Notes: generated by a model from the letters alone, not told the origin. DNA of 64,000 nt from Bog-752 sp963799395 (GCA_963799395.1 CAWCWZ010000050.1:1-64000); one strand, 5' to 3'. Positions 37,747-47,120 are shown, counted from the stretch's first letter. Numbers and translations: made by a program.

Positions 37747-38646
37747 ATGGAACTCCGCAACCTGCGGCTCTTCTGCGAAGTCGTCGACCGGCGCAGCTTC
37801 TCGCTCGCGGCCGAGCTCATGCACATCACCCAGCCGGCCGCGAGCCTGCAGGTGCGCTCGCTGGAGCGCGAGCTCGGCACCGAGCTCCTCGACCGCTCGG
37901 GACGCGCTGTGACGCCGACCGACGCCGGCGAGGTGCTGTACCGGCACGCCCGGCAGATGCTCGATCTCGACGATGAGGCCCGGGTCGAGATCATGAACCT
38001 CGGCGAGCTCGCCGGCGGGCGGGTGACGATCGGCGCCTCGACCGGCCCCGGGGAGCACCTGCTGCCGGGGCTCATGGCCGAGTTCAAGCTCGCCCACCCC
38101 GGCATCGACCTGACCCTGCGCGTGACCGACAGCCACGACGTGATCGACCTCGTCCTCGGCCGCGAGCTCGAGCTCGGGGTCGTGGGCGCCGTGTCCGGCC
38201 ACCCGGAGCTCACGGTGGCGCCCTTCGCCCGCGACGAGATCGTCGTCGTATGCGCGCCGACGCACCCCTGGGCGGACTCCGGCGAGATCGGGTTCGACGA
38301 GTTCCTCCGCGAGCCGCTGGTCATCCAGCAGCAGGGGGCGGGTATCCGCGCGGTCGTCGAGGCCGCTCTGCGCGAGCGCGGCGTCAAACCGGCTCAGCTC
38401 AACGTGTTCCTCGAGCTCGGCTTGAACGAGTCGGTCAAGCATGCCGTCATGGCCGGCGCCGGCGTCACCTACCTGAGCAAGTTCGCGGTCCGCACCGACG
38501 TGAGGAACGGCATGCTCGCCACGGTGCGCGTGGCCGGTTTTCAGATCACGCGCGACTTTTCGATCGTACGCTCCCGCACCCGTTCGCTGTCCAAGGCCGT
38601 CGAGGCGTTCCTGCACTTCCTCGAGGCCCAATACGAGCGCCTGTAA
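37747..38646 (+). CDS. LysR-family transcriptional regulator
   Basis: A 299-residue regulator. The N-terminal winged helix-turn-helix is at residues 1-60 (LFCEVVDRRSFSLAAELMH, ITQPAASLQVRSLE). The effector-binding domain begins near residue 90 (GGRVTIGASTGPGEHLLP). ATG 37747 is preferred over GTG 37741, because the hexamer TAAGAT lies just upstream and MELRNLRLF is the standard LysR opening. It is divergent from the DJ-1 gene and upstream of an FMN reductase on the same strand, so either could be its target. Ligand unknown. Confidence 0.9.
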   Translation: MELRNLRLFCEVVDRRSFSLAAELMHITQPAASLQVRSLERELGTELLDRSGRAVTPTDAGEVLYRHARQMLDLDDEARVEIMNLGELAGGRVTIGASTGPGEHLLPGLMAEFKLAHPGIDLTLRVTDSHDVIDLVLGRELELGVVGAVSGHPELTVAPFARDEIVVVCAPTHPWADSGEIGFDEFLREPLVIQQQGAGIRAVVEAALRERGVKPAQLNVFLELGLNESVKHAVMAGAGVTYLSKFAVRTDVRNGMLATVRVAGFQITRDFSIVRSRTRSLSKAVEAFLHFLEAQYERL

Positions 38647-38739
38647 GGGAGCGGCCGGGCGGGCGCGTGGTCGCAAGGCGCCGTACTCGTCGTCACCGCT
38701 GAAGCCGCCTCTGTCGAAGTACGAACAAGGGGGATCGCC

Positions 38740-39363
38740 GTGATCCAACCGAGCTTCTCCATCCTGGCTCTCGCCGGCAGCCTGCGGCGCGAGTCGTTCA
38801 ACCGCGCGCTGGTACGCGCGGCCGTGGGGCTCGCCCCGCCGGCGACGACCATCGGCGTCTTCGAGCGGCTGGGCGAGATCCCGCCCTACAACGACGACAC
38901 CCGCCTGCGCGGCCTGCCCGACCGGGTCGCCGACCTCTGGCAGGCGATCGCCGGCGCCGACGCGCTGCTCGTCGCCACCCCCGAGTACAACTATGGCGTC
39001 CCGGGCGTGCTGAAGAACGCCATCGACTGGGTGTCGCGACCGCCGGCCGAGTCGCCGCTGCGCCGCAAGCCAGTGGCGATCATGGGGGCGAGCACCGGCA
39101 ACTTCGGCACGGCGCGGGCGCAGCTCGCGCTGCGCCAGACGTTCCAGTTCATCGAGTCGTACGTGCTACTGAAGCCCGAGGTGATGGTGTTCAGGGCCAC
39201 CGAGCGTTTTGACGACGCCGGCGAGCTCACCGACCAAGCCACGCGCGAGCACGTGGCGCAGCAACTGCGAGAGCTCGTCGCCTGGGCGCGGCTGCTGCAG
39301 AACGCCCCGGGGCGCGGGGGCTCAGGGCTGGGGCAAAGAGCCTCCCGACCCGTCGTCTCGTAG
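38740..39363 (+). CDS. NAD(P)H-dependent FMN reductase
   Basis: A 207-residue flavodoxin-fold reductase that uses NAD(P)H to reduce FMN, quinones, azo compounds or metal ions. The FMN phosphate loop is LAGSLRRESFNRAL near residue 12, and the second binding loop is TPEYNYGVPGVLKNAIDW, both textbook for the family. GTG 38740 follows AAGGGGGATC. It lies 11 bases upstream of a small monooxygenase-like gene and may supply reduced flavin to it. Probably under the control of the LysR gene before it. Confidence 0.9.
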   Translation: MIQPSFSILALAGSLRRESFNRALVRAAVGLAPPATTIGVFERLGEIPPYNDDTRLRGLPDRVADLWQAIAGADALLVATPEYNYGVPGVLKNAIDWVSRPPAESPLRRKPVAIMGASTGNFGTARAQLALRQTFQFIESYVLLKPEVMVFRATERFDDAGELTDQATREHVAQQLRELVAWARLLQNAPGRGGSGLGQRASRPVVS

Positions 39364-39373
39364 GAGGTCAGCG

Positions 39374-39655
39374 ATGTTCGTGAACCTGTCCATCCATCAC
39401 CCCAGGCCCGGTTGCGAGGCCGACCTGATAGCCTCGATGCACCGGTTCGGCGCGGCCGCCGTCGGAGCGCCCGGCCTGCTGCAGGCGGCGACCCTCAAAG
39501 ACGAGGGCTCGGGGCGGCTGATCGGTCTGATGGTGTGGACGTCGCGTGAGGCGTGGGAGGCCGGCATCGGCCCCTCGCGAGCGGCGGTCGCAAACGACGA
39601 CTTCGACCTGTGGGAGGAGCGCGAGCCCGAGGGCTTCGCCGCCGACGAGGTGTGA
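39374..39655 (+). CDS. small ABM-like (antibiotic biosynthesis monooxygenase-fold) protein
   Basis: A 93-residue dimeric alpha-beta barrel type protein: MFVNLSIHHPRPG, a helix, then GLLQAATLKDEGSGRLIGLMVW and the SREAWEAG helix. This resembles ABM-domain proteins that act as cofactorless monooxygenases or heme or flavin-linked helpers. ATG 39374 follows TAGGAGGTCAGCG. Its place right after an FMN reductase fits an oxidoreductase pair. The family is broad, so the reaction is not predicted. Confidence 0.6.
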   Translation: MFVNLSIHHPRPGCEADLIASMHRFGAAAVGAPGLLQAATLKDEGSGRLIGLMVWTSREAWEAGIGPSRAAVANDDFDLWEEREPEGFAADEV

Positions 39656-39768
39656 GCGCCGGCGCAGGCGTCGAGGTGTGAGCGCCGGCGTGACCGGGTA
39701 GGACGAGGCCGCTCCAGGCGCCCCCCTCGTCAGCGGCGCCCACCTTCTTCGTCCTCGGAGGGCACGCC

Positions 39769-40182
39769 ATGAAGAAGCTACCCGATCAGCTCCTCGACCT
39801 GCTCTGGGGCGGCCACAACATCTGGGTCGCGACGGTCGCGCCCGACGGCACGCCCAACGTCTCGATCAAGGGCTCCGGAGCCCTGCTCGACGACGGCCAT
39901 CTGTACTTCGCCGACATGTTCTCGCACAAGACCCGCGAGAACCTGCAGCACGATCCCCGGGTCGCGGTGGGCATCCACGACCCGGAGCGCAAGATCGCCA
40001 TGCAGGTCAAGGGTCGGGCCGAGCTCATCGACCACGGCGAGGTCTTCGACCAGGTGAGCGACCGCCTGAGCAAGCTCTCCGACAAGCTCAGCCTGCCGCC
40101 CGTGAAGTACGTGGTGAAGATCGAGGTCGAGTCGGTCTGGGACATGGGGCCGGGGCCGCACGCCGGCGACGAGCTCTCCTGA
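39769..40182 (+). CDS. pyridoxamine 5'-phosphate oxidase-fold FMN-binding protein
   Basis: A 137-residue split-barrel protein. The N-terminal part has the ATVAPDGTPNVSIKGSG strand pair and the FADMFSHKTRENLQHDPRVAVG segment typical of the PNPOx-like flavin reductase or F420/FMN-binding family. ATG 39769 is preceded by CGGAGGGCACGCC. Members oxidise pyridoxamine phosphate or reduce other substrates; the short length suggests the latter. It is the last gene of the redox group starting with the LysR gene and is followed by a hairpin at 40,186-40,216. Confidence 0.82.
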   Translation: MKKLPDQLLDLLWGGHNIWVATVAPDGTPNVSIKGSGALLDDGHLYFADMFSHKTRENLQHDPRVAVGIHDPERKIAMQVKGRAELIDHGEVFDQVSDRLSKLSDKLSLPPVKYVVKIEVESVWDMGPGPHAGDELS

Positions 40183-40185
40183 CAC

Positions 40186-40216
40186 ACGGCGGCCGGCCAG
40201 ACGTTCCGGCCGCCGT
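40186..40216 (+). terminator. hairpin terminator candidate
   Basis: A perfect 11-base stem, ACGGCGGCCGG at 40186-40196 pairing with CCGGCCGCCGT at 40206-40216, with a 9-base loop, four bases after the preceding stop codon. No U-run. Confidence 0.55.
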
Positions 40217-40256
40217 CCGGGCACCGGCGAGACGTTCCGTCCGGCGGCGGCGAAGG

Positions 40257-40289
40257 CGGCGCGCGGTCTGGTAAGATGACCGCGCGCCG
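40257..40289 (+). promoter_or_regulatory. operator-like inverted repeat around the -10 of the comA operon
   Basis: CGGCGCGCGGTC at 40257-40268 and GACCGCGCGCCG at 40278-40289 form a perfect 12-base inverted repeat. The 9-base spacer holds the -10 hexamer TAAGAT (40272-40277). A protein bound here would block the promoter. The comA start is about 50 bases downstream. Confidence 0.55.
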
Positions 40290-40327
40290 TCGCCGCGCAG
40301 GAACGGACCGCCCAACTGGAGGCCGCC

Positions 40328-41080
40328 ATGCTCGACTTTCTCACCCTCCCGGAGCGGAGCGCGAAGCCGCGCCAGAGCGGGCTGACCCACGTCCTCGACA
40401 AAGGCCTCGGCCCCGCCCAGATCGGCGACCTCATGGCCGTCGCGGCCCCCTTCATCGACATCGTCAAGCTCGGCTGGGGCACGTCGTACATCACCTCGAA
40501 CCTGGCCCAGAAGATCGAGCTCTACCAGAGCCACGGCATCCCGGTGTGCTTCGGCGGCACCCTGCTCGAGGTGGTCGTGCGCCAGAACAGGATGGACGAG
40601 TACATCCACCAGATGCGCGAGCTCGGCATTACCCACGTCGAGGTCTCCGACGGCACCATCGCCATGCGCGAAGAGGACAAGCTGGCCCTGCTGCGCCGTC
40701 TCTCGCGCGACTTCATCGTGCTCTCCGAGGTCGGCAGCAAGGACGCCGACGTTGTGATCGCCCCCTACAAATGGGTCGACTCGATCAAGCGCGAGCTCGA
40801 CGCCGGCGCCTGGAAGGTCATCACCGAGGGCCGCGAGTCGGGCACCGTCGGCGTCTACCAGCCGTCGGGGCAGGTCAAGGAAGGCCTGATCGACGAGATC
40901 GTGAGCGCGATCAGCGCCGAGAACCTGCTGTTCGAGGCGCCGGTCAAGCAGCAGCAGGTCTGGTTCATCAAGAAGTTCGGCAGCAACGTGAACCTCGGCA
41001 ACATCCCGCCCGACGAGGTCATCCCGTGCGAGACGCTGCGCCTGGGCATCCGCAGCGACACGCTGCTCGACTTCCATTGA
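40328..41080 (+). CDS. comA: phosphosulfolactate synthase
   Basis: A 250-residue TIM-barrel enzyme that adds sulfite to phosphoenolpyruvate to make (2R)-phospho-3-sulfolactate, the first step to coenzyme M in methanogens and to sulfolactate in some bacteria. Signatures are LDKGLGP, VKLGWGTSYI, the CFGGTLLEV loop, HVEVSDGT, VITEGRESGTVGVY and QVWFIKKFGSNVNLGNI. ATG 40328 follows TGGAGGCCGCC. A phosphatase and a ureohydrolase gene follow on the same strand, and a strong operator-like repeat precedes it. Usual partners ComB and ComC are not recognised here. The end product in this organism is unknown. Confidence 0.92.
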   Translation: MLDFLTLPERSAKPRQSGLTHVLDKGLGPAQIGDLMAVAAPFIDIVKLGWGTSYITSNLAQKIELYQSHGIPVCFGGTLLEVVVRQNRMDEYIHQMRELGITHVEVSDGTIAMREEDKLALLRRLSRDFIVLSEVGSKDADVVIAPYKWVDSIKRELDAGAWKVITEGRESGTVGVYQPSGQVKEGLIDEIVSAISAENLLFEAPVKQQQVWFIKKFGSNVNLGNIPPDEVIPCETLRLGIRSDTLLDFH

Positions 41081-41117
41081 GCGCCGGCGCCGCGGCAGGC
41101 GGCGGGGGCGGGCCGGC

Positions 41118-41759
41118 ATGCCGACCCGCCCCCGCCGCCGCGCGGGGCCACCCTCTACGTCGTGCGCCACGGCCAGACCGACTGGAACCTCGAGCCGGCG
41201 CGTTGCCAGGGTTGGGCGGAGGTGCCGTTGAACGACGACGGGCCGCCGTCAGGCTCGTGAGGCCGGGGAGCGACTGCGAGAGGCCGGCATCGAGGTCATG
41301 GTCACGAGCCACCTGCTGCGCGCCCGCCAGACCGCCGAGGAGCTGCGCGACGTGCTCGGCCACGGCATCCCGGTGAGCATCGACCGGCGCCTCGCCGAAA
41401 CCAACCGCGGCGCCTGGCAGGGGCGCACGTTCGTCGCCATCAGGCGGAACGACCCCGACGGCTGGACGGCCTACCGCGAGCACCCCGAATCGTTCCGGTT
41501 CCCGCACGGCGAGAGCCTGGCCGAACAGCAGCGCCGCGTACTCGAGGCGGTGCGCGACGCGGCCCTTGCGGGCCGCGTCGCGCTCCTCGTGACCCACGGC
41601 GGCTGCATCAGGCTGATCGGCGCCTTTCTCGACGGGCGCGGTATCGCCTCGTTCCACGACCAGGAGGCGCCGAACGGCGCGGCGCTCGAGCTCGACTCGG
41701 GCGGCCTCGCGGCGCGCATCGACGCGTTCCTCGAACCGCACGTGCGTCGTGATGACTGA
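41118..41759 (+). CDS. histidine phosphatase (phosphoglycerate mutase-like)
   Basis: About 213 residues. The catalytic motif RHGQTDWN is near the N-terminus, the second catalytic segment is TSHLLRARQTAEEL, and the acid and second histidine are in LAETNRGAWQG and LLVTHGGCIR. ATG 41118 would start it, but this needs a one-base correction in the C-rich run near 41,130. Another frameshift lies at about 41,243. It is 38 bases after comA. Placed here it may remove the phosphate from phosphosulfolactate, the job of ComB elsewhere; this is inferred from position only, and the superfamily has many substrates. Confidence 0.82.
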
Positions 41760-42676
41760 TGAAGAGTAAGCCGACACGCGCTGACGGCCGGCCGATCGTC
41801 GTGCTGGGAGCTCCCCTGGAGTCCGAAGCGCTGCTCCAGGGTGTGAACCTCATGCCGGCGGCGCTGCGCGCCGCCGGCCTCGTCGAGGCACTCGGCGCCA
41901 ACGACGTCGGCGACCTGCCGATCGAGATCTCAGACGCGCGCCGCGATCCCGCGACGGGCCTCATCGCCTATGAACAGGTCCGCGCCGCCACCGCGGTCAT
42001 ACGCGACGGTGTGCTGCCCCTGCTCGACGGCGACGGCGCTGCCGCTCGTCGTGGGCGGCTGCTGCGGGATCCTCGTGGGTGTCTTCGCGGCGCTCACCGC
42101 GACACACGGCCGCGTGGGGCTGGCCTTCATCGACGGCCATTACGACTTCTACGACGGCGCGACCTCACCGGCGGGAGCGCTGGCCGACATGGAGCTGCGC
42201 GTGCTGACGGGAGCGGGGCCGGCGACGCTCGCCGAATCCGGGAGCCGCCGGCCCCTGCTCGAGCCGCGCGATGCCTGGATACTCGCCTGCCGCGACGCCT
42301 GGGAGATGGCTGCCGCCGGCGCCCCCGACCCGCTCACCGAGATCGGTGAAGCCCACGTTCGCGACGACCGGGCCGTCAAGACCGCCGGCCCCTCGGCGGT
42401 CGGCGCCGAGGCGGCCGCAGCGCTCGCCGCCGGCCCCGGAGCTTCTGGGTGCACGTCGACCTCGATGCCCTCTCGACCGAGGCCATGCCGGCGGTCGACT
42501 ACCTGCTGCCGGGCGGTCTCGACTGGGAAGAGCTCACCGCCCTGCTGCGACCTCTGACGGCCTCGCCGGTCCTGCTCGGCGTGGACGTCACTATCTACAA
42601 CCCGAGCCTCGACCCCGAGCGGCGCCTGGCGCCGGACATCGTCCGGATGCTCGCGAAGGGGATGGGGGTCGCCTGA
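41759..42676 (+). CDS. divergent arginase/agmatinase-family protein
   Basis: About 305 residues with the ureohydrolase fold. Recognisable pieces are PLVVGGCCGILVGVFAAL (normally GGDHS), LAFIDGHYDFYDG (normally DAHxD) and FWVHVDLDALSTEAMPAV (metal-binding DxDxxD type), followed by LPGGLDWEEL. The first metal-binding His/Asp motif is altered to GGCCG, so its manganese site is unlike that of arginase. ATG 41759 overlaps the phosphatase stop. Frameshifts near 42,035 and 42,440. The substrate might be an amidino or formimino compound, or the protein may no longer hydrolyse anything. Confidence 0.75.
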
Positions 42677-42871
42677 CGAGCGGAAGGCCGTCCGCGAGCA
42701 CACCGATCGGTGCCTCCGATCGTCGTATGATCGTCCGGGCCGCGGCCATGCCGGGCGACCACAGGATGTCGTCGCAGACGAACACTCCGCCGTGCTCCAG
42801 AACGAGGCCGGCGTCTGAATGGAGTGCTGCGACGACGGGGTCACAGCGACCCCCGGGGGGCGAAAGGCCGG

Positions 42872-44059
42872 CTACTGACTGGTCGAGACGCTGCCCTGCG
42901 TCTGACCGTCGACGGGCGCCCGCGAGCCGCTGCTCGCGCCGACGTCGCGCGGCCGCACCGTGAACTGGAACGGCGCCCCGCCGTCGAGCAGGGTCAGCGT
43001 GTGGCCGTCGCCGACGATCAGCCAGCCGTGCCAACGGCTCGAGCTTGACGGCGCCGGTGAACAGCCGGTAGGCGCCCGGTTTGAGGGTGATGTCGGTGGC
43101 CGAGCCGAGGTCGCGTTCCTGGTCGCCCGGCCCGCGGGCGACCAGCGTGACGATCGCCCAGGTACCCGTCTGGGCGCCGTCGTTGCGCAGCGTGAAGTTG
43201 GCCTTGAGGGTCGCGCCGCGCACGTAGGGGCCGGGCGAGAGCTGCACCGGGCCGATCACGTCGAGCGACTCGCAGCTCCCTGCGGAGCGCCGGGACCGGT
43301 CCAGGGCACCGCGGACGCGCTCGCCGCGGCGCCGCTCGTCGCGATCGTGCCGCCGGCGACGCCGGTGAACTGCGCCCCCGGATAGTAGTAGTCGAGGATC
43401 CAGATGGTCCTTGCCCTGCGCGGCCCAGTACTGCGAGCCCCATTGGGTCATGTGGTTGCCGTCGGTCGCCGCGCCGGAGTAGACGCCCGCGTAATAGGAG
43501 GACTGGAAGATCTGCCCGTCGCGCGTCATGGTCGTGCCCCAGGTGCTGTTCACGGCGTCCCAGTAGCGCTGCCCGTAGTCCCAGTCCATGTACTCCTGGT
43601 AGTTGGTCGTGTCGTCGACGTCGGCGCCCCAGGCGGCCACGTCGGGCAGCTTGGTCGGGTGTGTGGCCCAGTACCAGGCGTAGTCCTTGACGGCCAGGGC
43701 GCCGGCGCGCAGCGCCTCGTCGGAGAAGGCGCCGGGCGGCGCCCACTCGTGCGAGAGCACGCGCACGCAGTACGTGCGAAAGTCGACCGTGTCGACCGCG
43801 ACGATCACGCCGTTGGGGTCGTTGGCCGGGAAGCGGCGGGCGACCTTGATGGTGGCCGGCGGGGTGAGCGTCGCGGAGGGCGCAGCCGTGGCGGCCGTGG
43901 AGACCTGGGTGTCGGCGGCGGCCGCGCCGGAGGCGAACGCCGTCGCCGCGCCCAGCGCGAGCCGGCCGCGAGCGCGAGGCATACGACGAGCGCAAGGCGC
44001 GCCCGCCCGGGCATAGCATGGCGGCCCGCGCGCCGCGCCGCAAGCGGTCTCGAGTGCAT
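42872..44059 (-). CDS. SpoIID/LytB-domain exported protein, several frameshifts
   Basis: About 395 residues in total. ATG 44059 starts a signal peptide (basic RRAGRHAMPGRAR, then LALVVCLALAAG). The SpoIID-like domain follows: VDFRTYCVRVLSHEWAPPGAF, LRAGALAVKDYAWYWATHP, SYYAGVYSGAATDGNHMTQWG. SpoIID is a lytic transglycosylase for peptidoglycan without stem peptides, and homologues occur in non-sporulating bacteria. A C-terminal beta-rich domain ends with a stop at 42,872. At least four single-base shifts are needed to join the pieces. It is divergent from the second polysaccharide cassette and may trim the wall for it. Confidence 0.75.
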
Positions 44060-44213
44060 GTCGGTCGTCTCTTTCGTCGACTCCCCCGGTCTTCGCCAAG
44101 TGTCCAAGATTATCCTGTCGGCAGGGAGACGTCGCAACCATAGGGCTGGGTTCGGTCGTTCCGGCCAACCGCGGGCCTTCGTCCCGCCGGCGAGGCGCGC
44201 GCGGGCGCCGGTG

Positions 44214-44219
44214 TAGAAT
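44214..44219 (+). promoter_or_regulatory. -10 hexamer TAGAAT, leaderless start
   Basis: TAGAAT preceded by GGTG and ending seven bases before the ATG at 44227, so the transcript probably begins at the start codon. No ribosome-binding site. Confidence 0.5.
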
Positions 44220-44226
44220 CCCTCGG

Positions 44227-45508
44227 ATGGCAAGCAAGCGCCGCAGGCTGCTCATGGTGGCCAACTACTTTCCGCCCATGGCGAGTGGCGGCATCGCCCG
44301 GCAACTCAGGTTCCTGCGCTACCTGCCCGAGTGCGGCTGGGATGCGACGGTGCTTTCGGTCCGCACGCAGGGCCCGGTGCCCGACCCTCCCGGCGTGCGT
44401 ATCGAGCGGGCCGCCTCGCTCGACCCGGAGCGCCTGTACGCCCTGGGCCGGCGACTGACGGCGTCGGCGCGGCGGCTTGCTCCCGCCGACGGCACCGAGG
44501 TTCCGGCGGCCGCCCCGACGGCGCCCCGCTTCACGAGCCGGCGCGTTCGCGTGAACCAGTGGCTCCAGGTGCCCGACGAGTACGTGAGCTGGATCGTCCC
44601 CGCCGTCCTGCTGGGTCGCCGGCTGCTGCGCGAGGAGCCCTTCGACGCCATCTTCTCGAGCTTCCCGCGCGCCTCGTCGCACCTCGTCGCGGCCGAGCTC
44701 GCCCGCGAGAGTGGCATTCCCTGGATCGCCGACTATCGCGATCCCTGGCCGACACACCAGTACCGCCGCTACCCCACGCCGCTTCACAGGGCGCTCAACC
44801 TGCGGCTCGAACGGTGGGCGCTGTCGCAGGCGAGCGCCGTGACGGCCGTGAACGAACCCATTGCCGCCGACCTGCGTCGCCGGTACCCGGCGACTTCGGC
44901 GGCGACTAGCGTCATCGCCAACGGCTACGACGCCGAGGAAGACGTCGACGACGTCGACCTCGGTCCCGGCTTCTGGCTCGTCCACACGGGCCGCATCTAC
45001 CGGCGCACCCAGCAGCTGGCCGCGTTCCTCGAGGCGTTCGCGACGCTGCCCGACGACGTGCACCTCCTGCTGCTCGGCACCGACGGGCCCGAGATCACCG
45101 GACGGGCCGCGGCACTCGGGGTGGCGCACCGGGTGCAGGCAGAGCCGTTCGCGGCCGCGCGCCCGGGCGCGCGGCGTGCAGCGCGCCGCCGACGCCCTGC
45201 TTCTCATCACCGGGCGCGCGCCCGAATCGCTGTCGAGCAAGCTCTTCGAGTACCTCGTGGCCGGCGCGCCGGTGTTCGCCGTCACGCCGCCCGACTCGGT
45301 CGCCGCCGCGCTGATCGCCGAAGCCGCCGCCGGTCGCTGCGTCTCCCCCGACGAGCCGCTCGGGCCGGCGCTCGCCGCGTTTGTCGCGGACGCTCGGGCC
45401 GGACGCCTGCCGCCGCCCGATGGGGACGTCGCACGCCGCTTCGATGGTCGCGTGCTCACAAGGCAGCTCGCCGACCTCCTCGACAGCCTCGCGGACCGGC
45501 ATGGTTGA
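44227..45508 (+). CDS. glycosyltransferase, GT4-like
   Basis: About 427-residue GT-B glycosyltransferase. The N-terminal domain opens with LLMVANYFPPMASGGIARQ, a typical acceptor-domain start with the glycine-rich loop. The donor domain has LVHTGRIYRRTQQLAAFLEAF, VHLLLLGTDGPE and LSSKLFEYLVAGAPVFAV. One frameshift at about 45,155. The gene opens the second polysaccharide cassette, with a leaderless promoter. It overlaps the next gene by 8 bases. Donor sugar unknown. Confidence 0.85.
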
Positions 45509-47120
45509 GCCCGTGGAGACGGCCACCGGCCGGGCGCCGAGCGCCGCCGGCACGGCCGCGCTGCTCGTCGTCGGCGCCCTGGCCACGGCGGTGCTCACTG
45601 CCTACGCCCTGCGCGGCCACGAGTCGCCGCGCCACCTCACCATCGCCCTGGGTTTGCCCATCGTGGCGGGCGCCGCCCTCGTCCTCGTGCTCGCCCGCGA
45701 CCGGCTGGCCCGGCTGCCGATGGGCCGGCTCCTGGCGGCTGGGGTGATCGCGTTGCCGGCGCTCGCCCTCTTCGGCACCGCGTTTGCCCTGCCGGGGTTC
45801 AGAGAGCTGTTCGCGTTTCGCGTCGTGCTTGCCGCCGTCGGCGTCGCCGGGCTACTGTGGCTCATCTTCGTGCGCCGGCGCTGGCACGTCGAGGCGGCGA
45901 CCTATGTGTCGCTCTTCGGCGCCTGGGTCTGCTGGCTCATTGTCACCCTAGCTTGGGCGCCCGATCCGCAGGCCGGCCTGCGCTACCTCGTCCTGCTGCT
46001 CAGCCTGGGCGCCGTCGCGGCCGCGACGGCCAGCGCGGGGATCAGTCGCCGACGCCTCAAGTACCTCCTGATCGGGCTCGCGATCGTGCTCGGTCTCTCC
46101 CTGCTGATCGGCACCGCCGAGTGGGTGCTACGCGTCCACCTGCCGACCGCCGGGGCCTACGTCACCCACCGCCGCCGCCCGGCGGCCTTCTTCGTCAATA
46201 CCAACGACTTCGGCACCTACCTGGCGTTCTGCTGGCCGTTCGCCCTGCTGTTGCCGGCGCTCCGGCGACGCGGCGACCATCCCGCTGGCCACCGCGGCGC
46301 TGCTGGCGAGCTTCGCCGCACTGCTGTTCACGGGCTCTCGCACCAGCCTGCTGGCGGTCGGCCTCGAGACGCTCATCGTCGCCGTCGTGCTGCTCGCCGC
46401 GGCGGACGGCGGGGCCGTCTGATCCTGGTCGCGCTCGCGATCGTCGGTCTCTGCGGCGTCGGTCTCCTGCTGCTCGGCCACGGCGGCCGGTTCGGCAGCG
46501 CTTTCAGCGTGTCGAGCCTCGCCAGCCAGGCACGCAGCGGCCAGGGTAGCGGCGCGGTGCGCCTCGAGCTGCAGACCGCGGGCCTGCGTGCCGCCGCGTC
46601 GCGCCTCTTCCTCGGCGTGGGACCGGGCAACGCCGAGGTAGTGGTAGCGGCCCAGAACCCGAGCTTCAGCGTGCTCAACCTGCACGACTGGTGGCTCGAG
46701 GTGTTCGTCGACGGTGGCCTGCCGGCTCTGCTGATCTTCGTCACGATCTACCTGCTGCTGCTCGGCTCGATGGTGCGCGTCGCGCGCTACGCGCACGACG
46801 CGCTGCTGCGCTACCTCGGAGCGGCGACCGCGATCGCGCTCGCCGGCTTCAGCGTCGCCATCATCGGGCCCAGCACGGCCATCAAGTTCCCGCCCATGGC
46901 CGTCCTCTTCGGCCTCGCGGTCGCGGTCCTCATACGAGCCCGGCGCGAGGCCCTCGAGGCGGACGAAGGCCCCGCTGCGGCAAGCGGCGGCTCCCCTGCG
47001 AGGCGTCCGGATTTGCTAGACTTTCGGACTGACGCGGACGAGGTCGCGCGCAGCCGGGGCCCGGCCCGCCGGCCGAGCTCGAGCGGCGGTGACGCCGTCC
47101 CTGCAGCGGGAGAACGATGA
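45501..47120 (+). CDS. O-antigen ligase/polymerase-like membrane protein
   Basis: About 540 residues with ten or more membrane segments (residues 15-80, 90-200, 215-300, 320-430). The Wzy_C-type signature FFVNTNDFGTYLAFCWPFAL and the external loop LHDWWLEVFVDGGLPALL are recognisable. Between about 46,275 and 46,415 the sequence must be read in another frame (TGSRTSLLAVGLETLIVAVV), so two compensating indels are present. The C-terminal 45 residues are polar. ATG 45501 overlaps the preceding glycosyltransferase. It would polymerise or attach the glycan made by this cassette. Confidence 0.82.
   Translation: MVEPVETATGRAPSAAGTAALLVVGALATAVLTAYALRGHESPRHLTIALGLPIVAGAALVLVLARDRLARLPMGRLLAAGVIALPALALFGTAFALPGFRELFAFRVVLAAVGVAGLLWLIFVRRRWHVEAATYVSLFGAWVCWLIVTLAWAPDPQAGLRYLVLLLSLGAVAAATASAGISRRRLKYLLIGLAIVLGLSLLIGTAEWVLRVHLPTAGAYVTHRRRPAAFFVNTNDFGTYLAFCWPFALLLPALRRRGDHPAGHRGAAGELRRTAVHGLSHQPAGGRPRDAHRRRRAARRGGRRGRLILVALAIVGLCGVGLLLLGHGGRFGSAFSVSSLASQARSGQGSGAVRLELQTAGLRAAASRLFLGVGPGNAEVVVAAQNPSFSVLNLHDWWLEVFVDGGLPALLIFVTIYLLLLGSMVRVARYAHDALLRYLGAATAIALAGFSVAIIGPSTAIKFPPMAVLFGLAVAVLIRARREALEADEGPAAASGGSPARRPDLLDFRTDADEVARSRGPARRPSSSGGDAVPAAGER

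Noticed and set aside
39640..39700. A short direct repeat (GAGGTGTGAGCGCCGGCG twice) as a regulatory element.
   Set aside because: It includes the end of a coding sequence and is most simply a small tandem duplication; no symmetry or promoter is associated.
40328..41080. comA together with the corrinoid methyltransferases as a methanogen-type coenzyme M pathway.
   Set aside because: The genes are 24 kb apart, no MtbA-type or other coenzyme M methyltransferase is present, and ComB and ComC are missing; kept only as an open question.
42677..42871. A terminator between the convergent ureohydrolase and SpoIID-like genes.
   Set aside because: Only a 5-base stem (GCGGA/TCCGC) was found, too weak to call.
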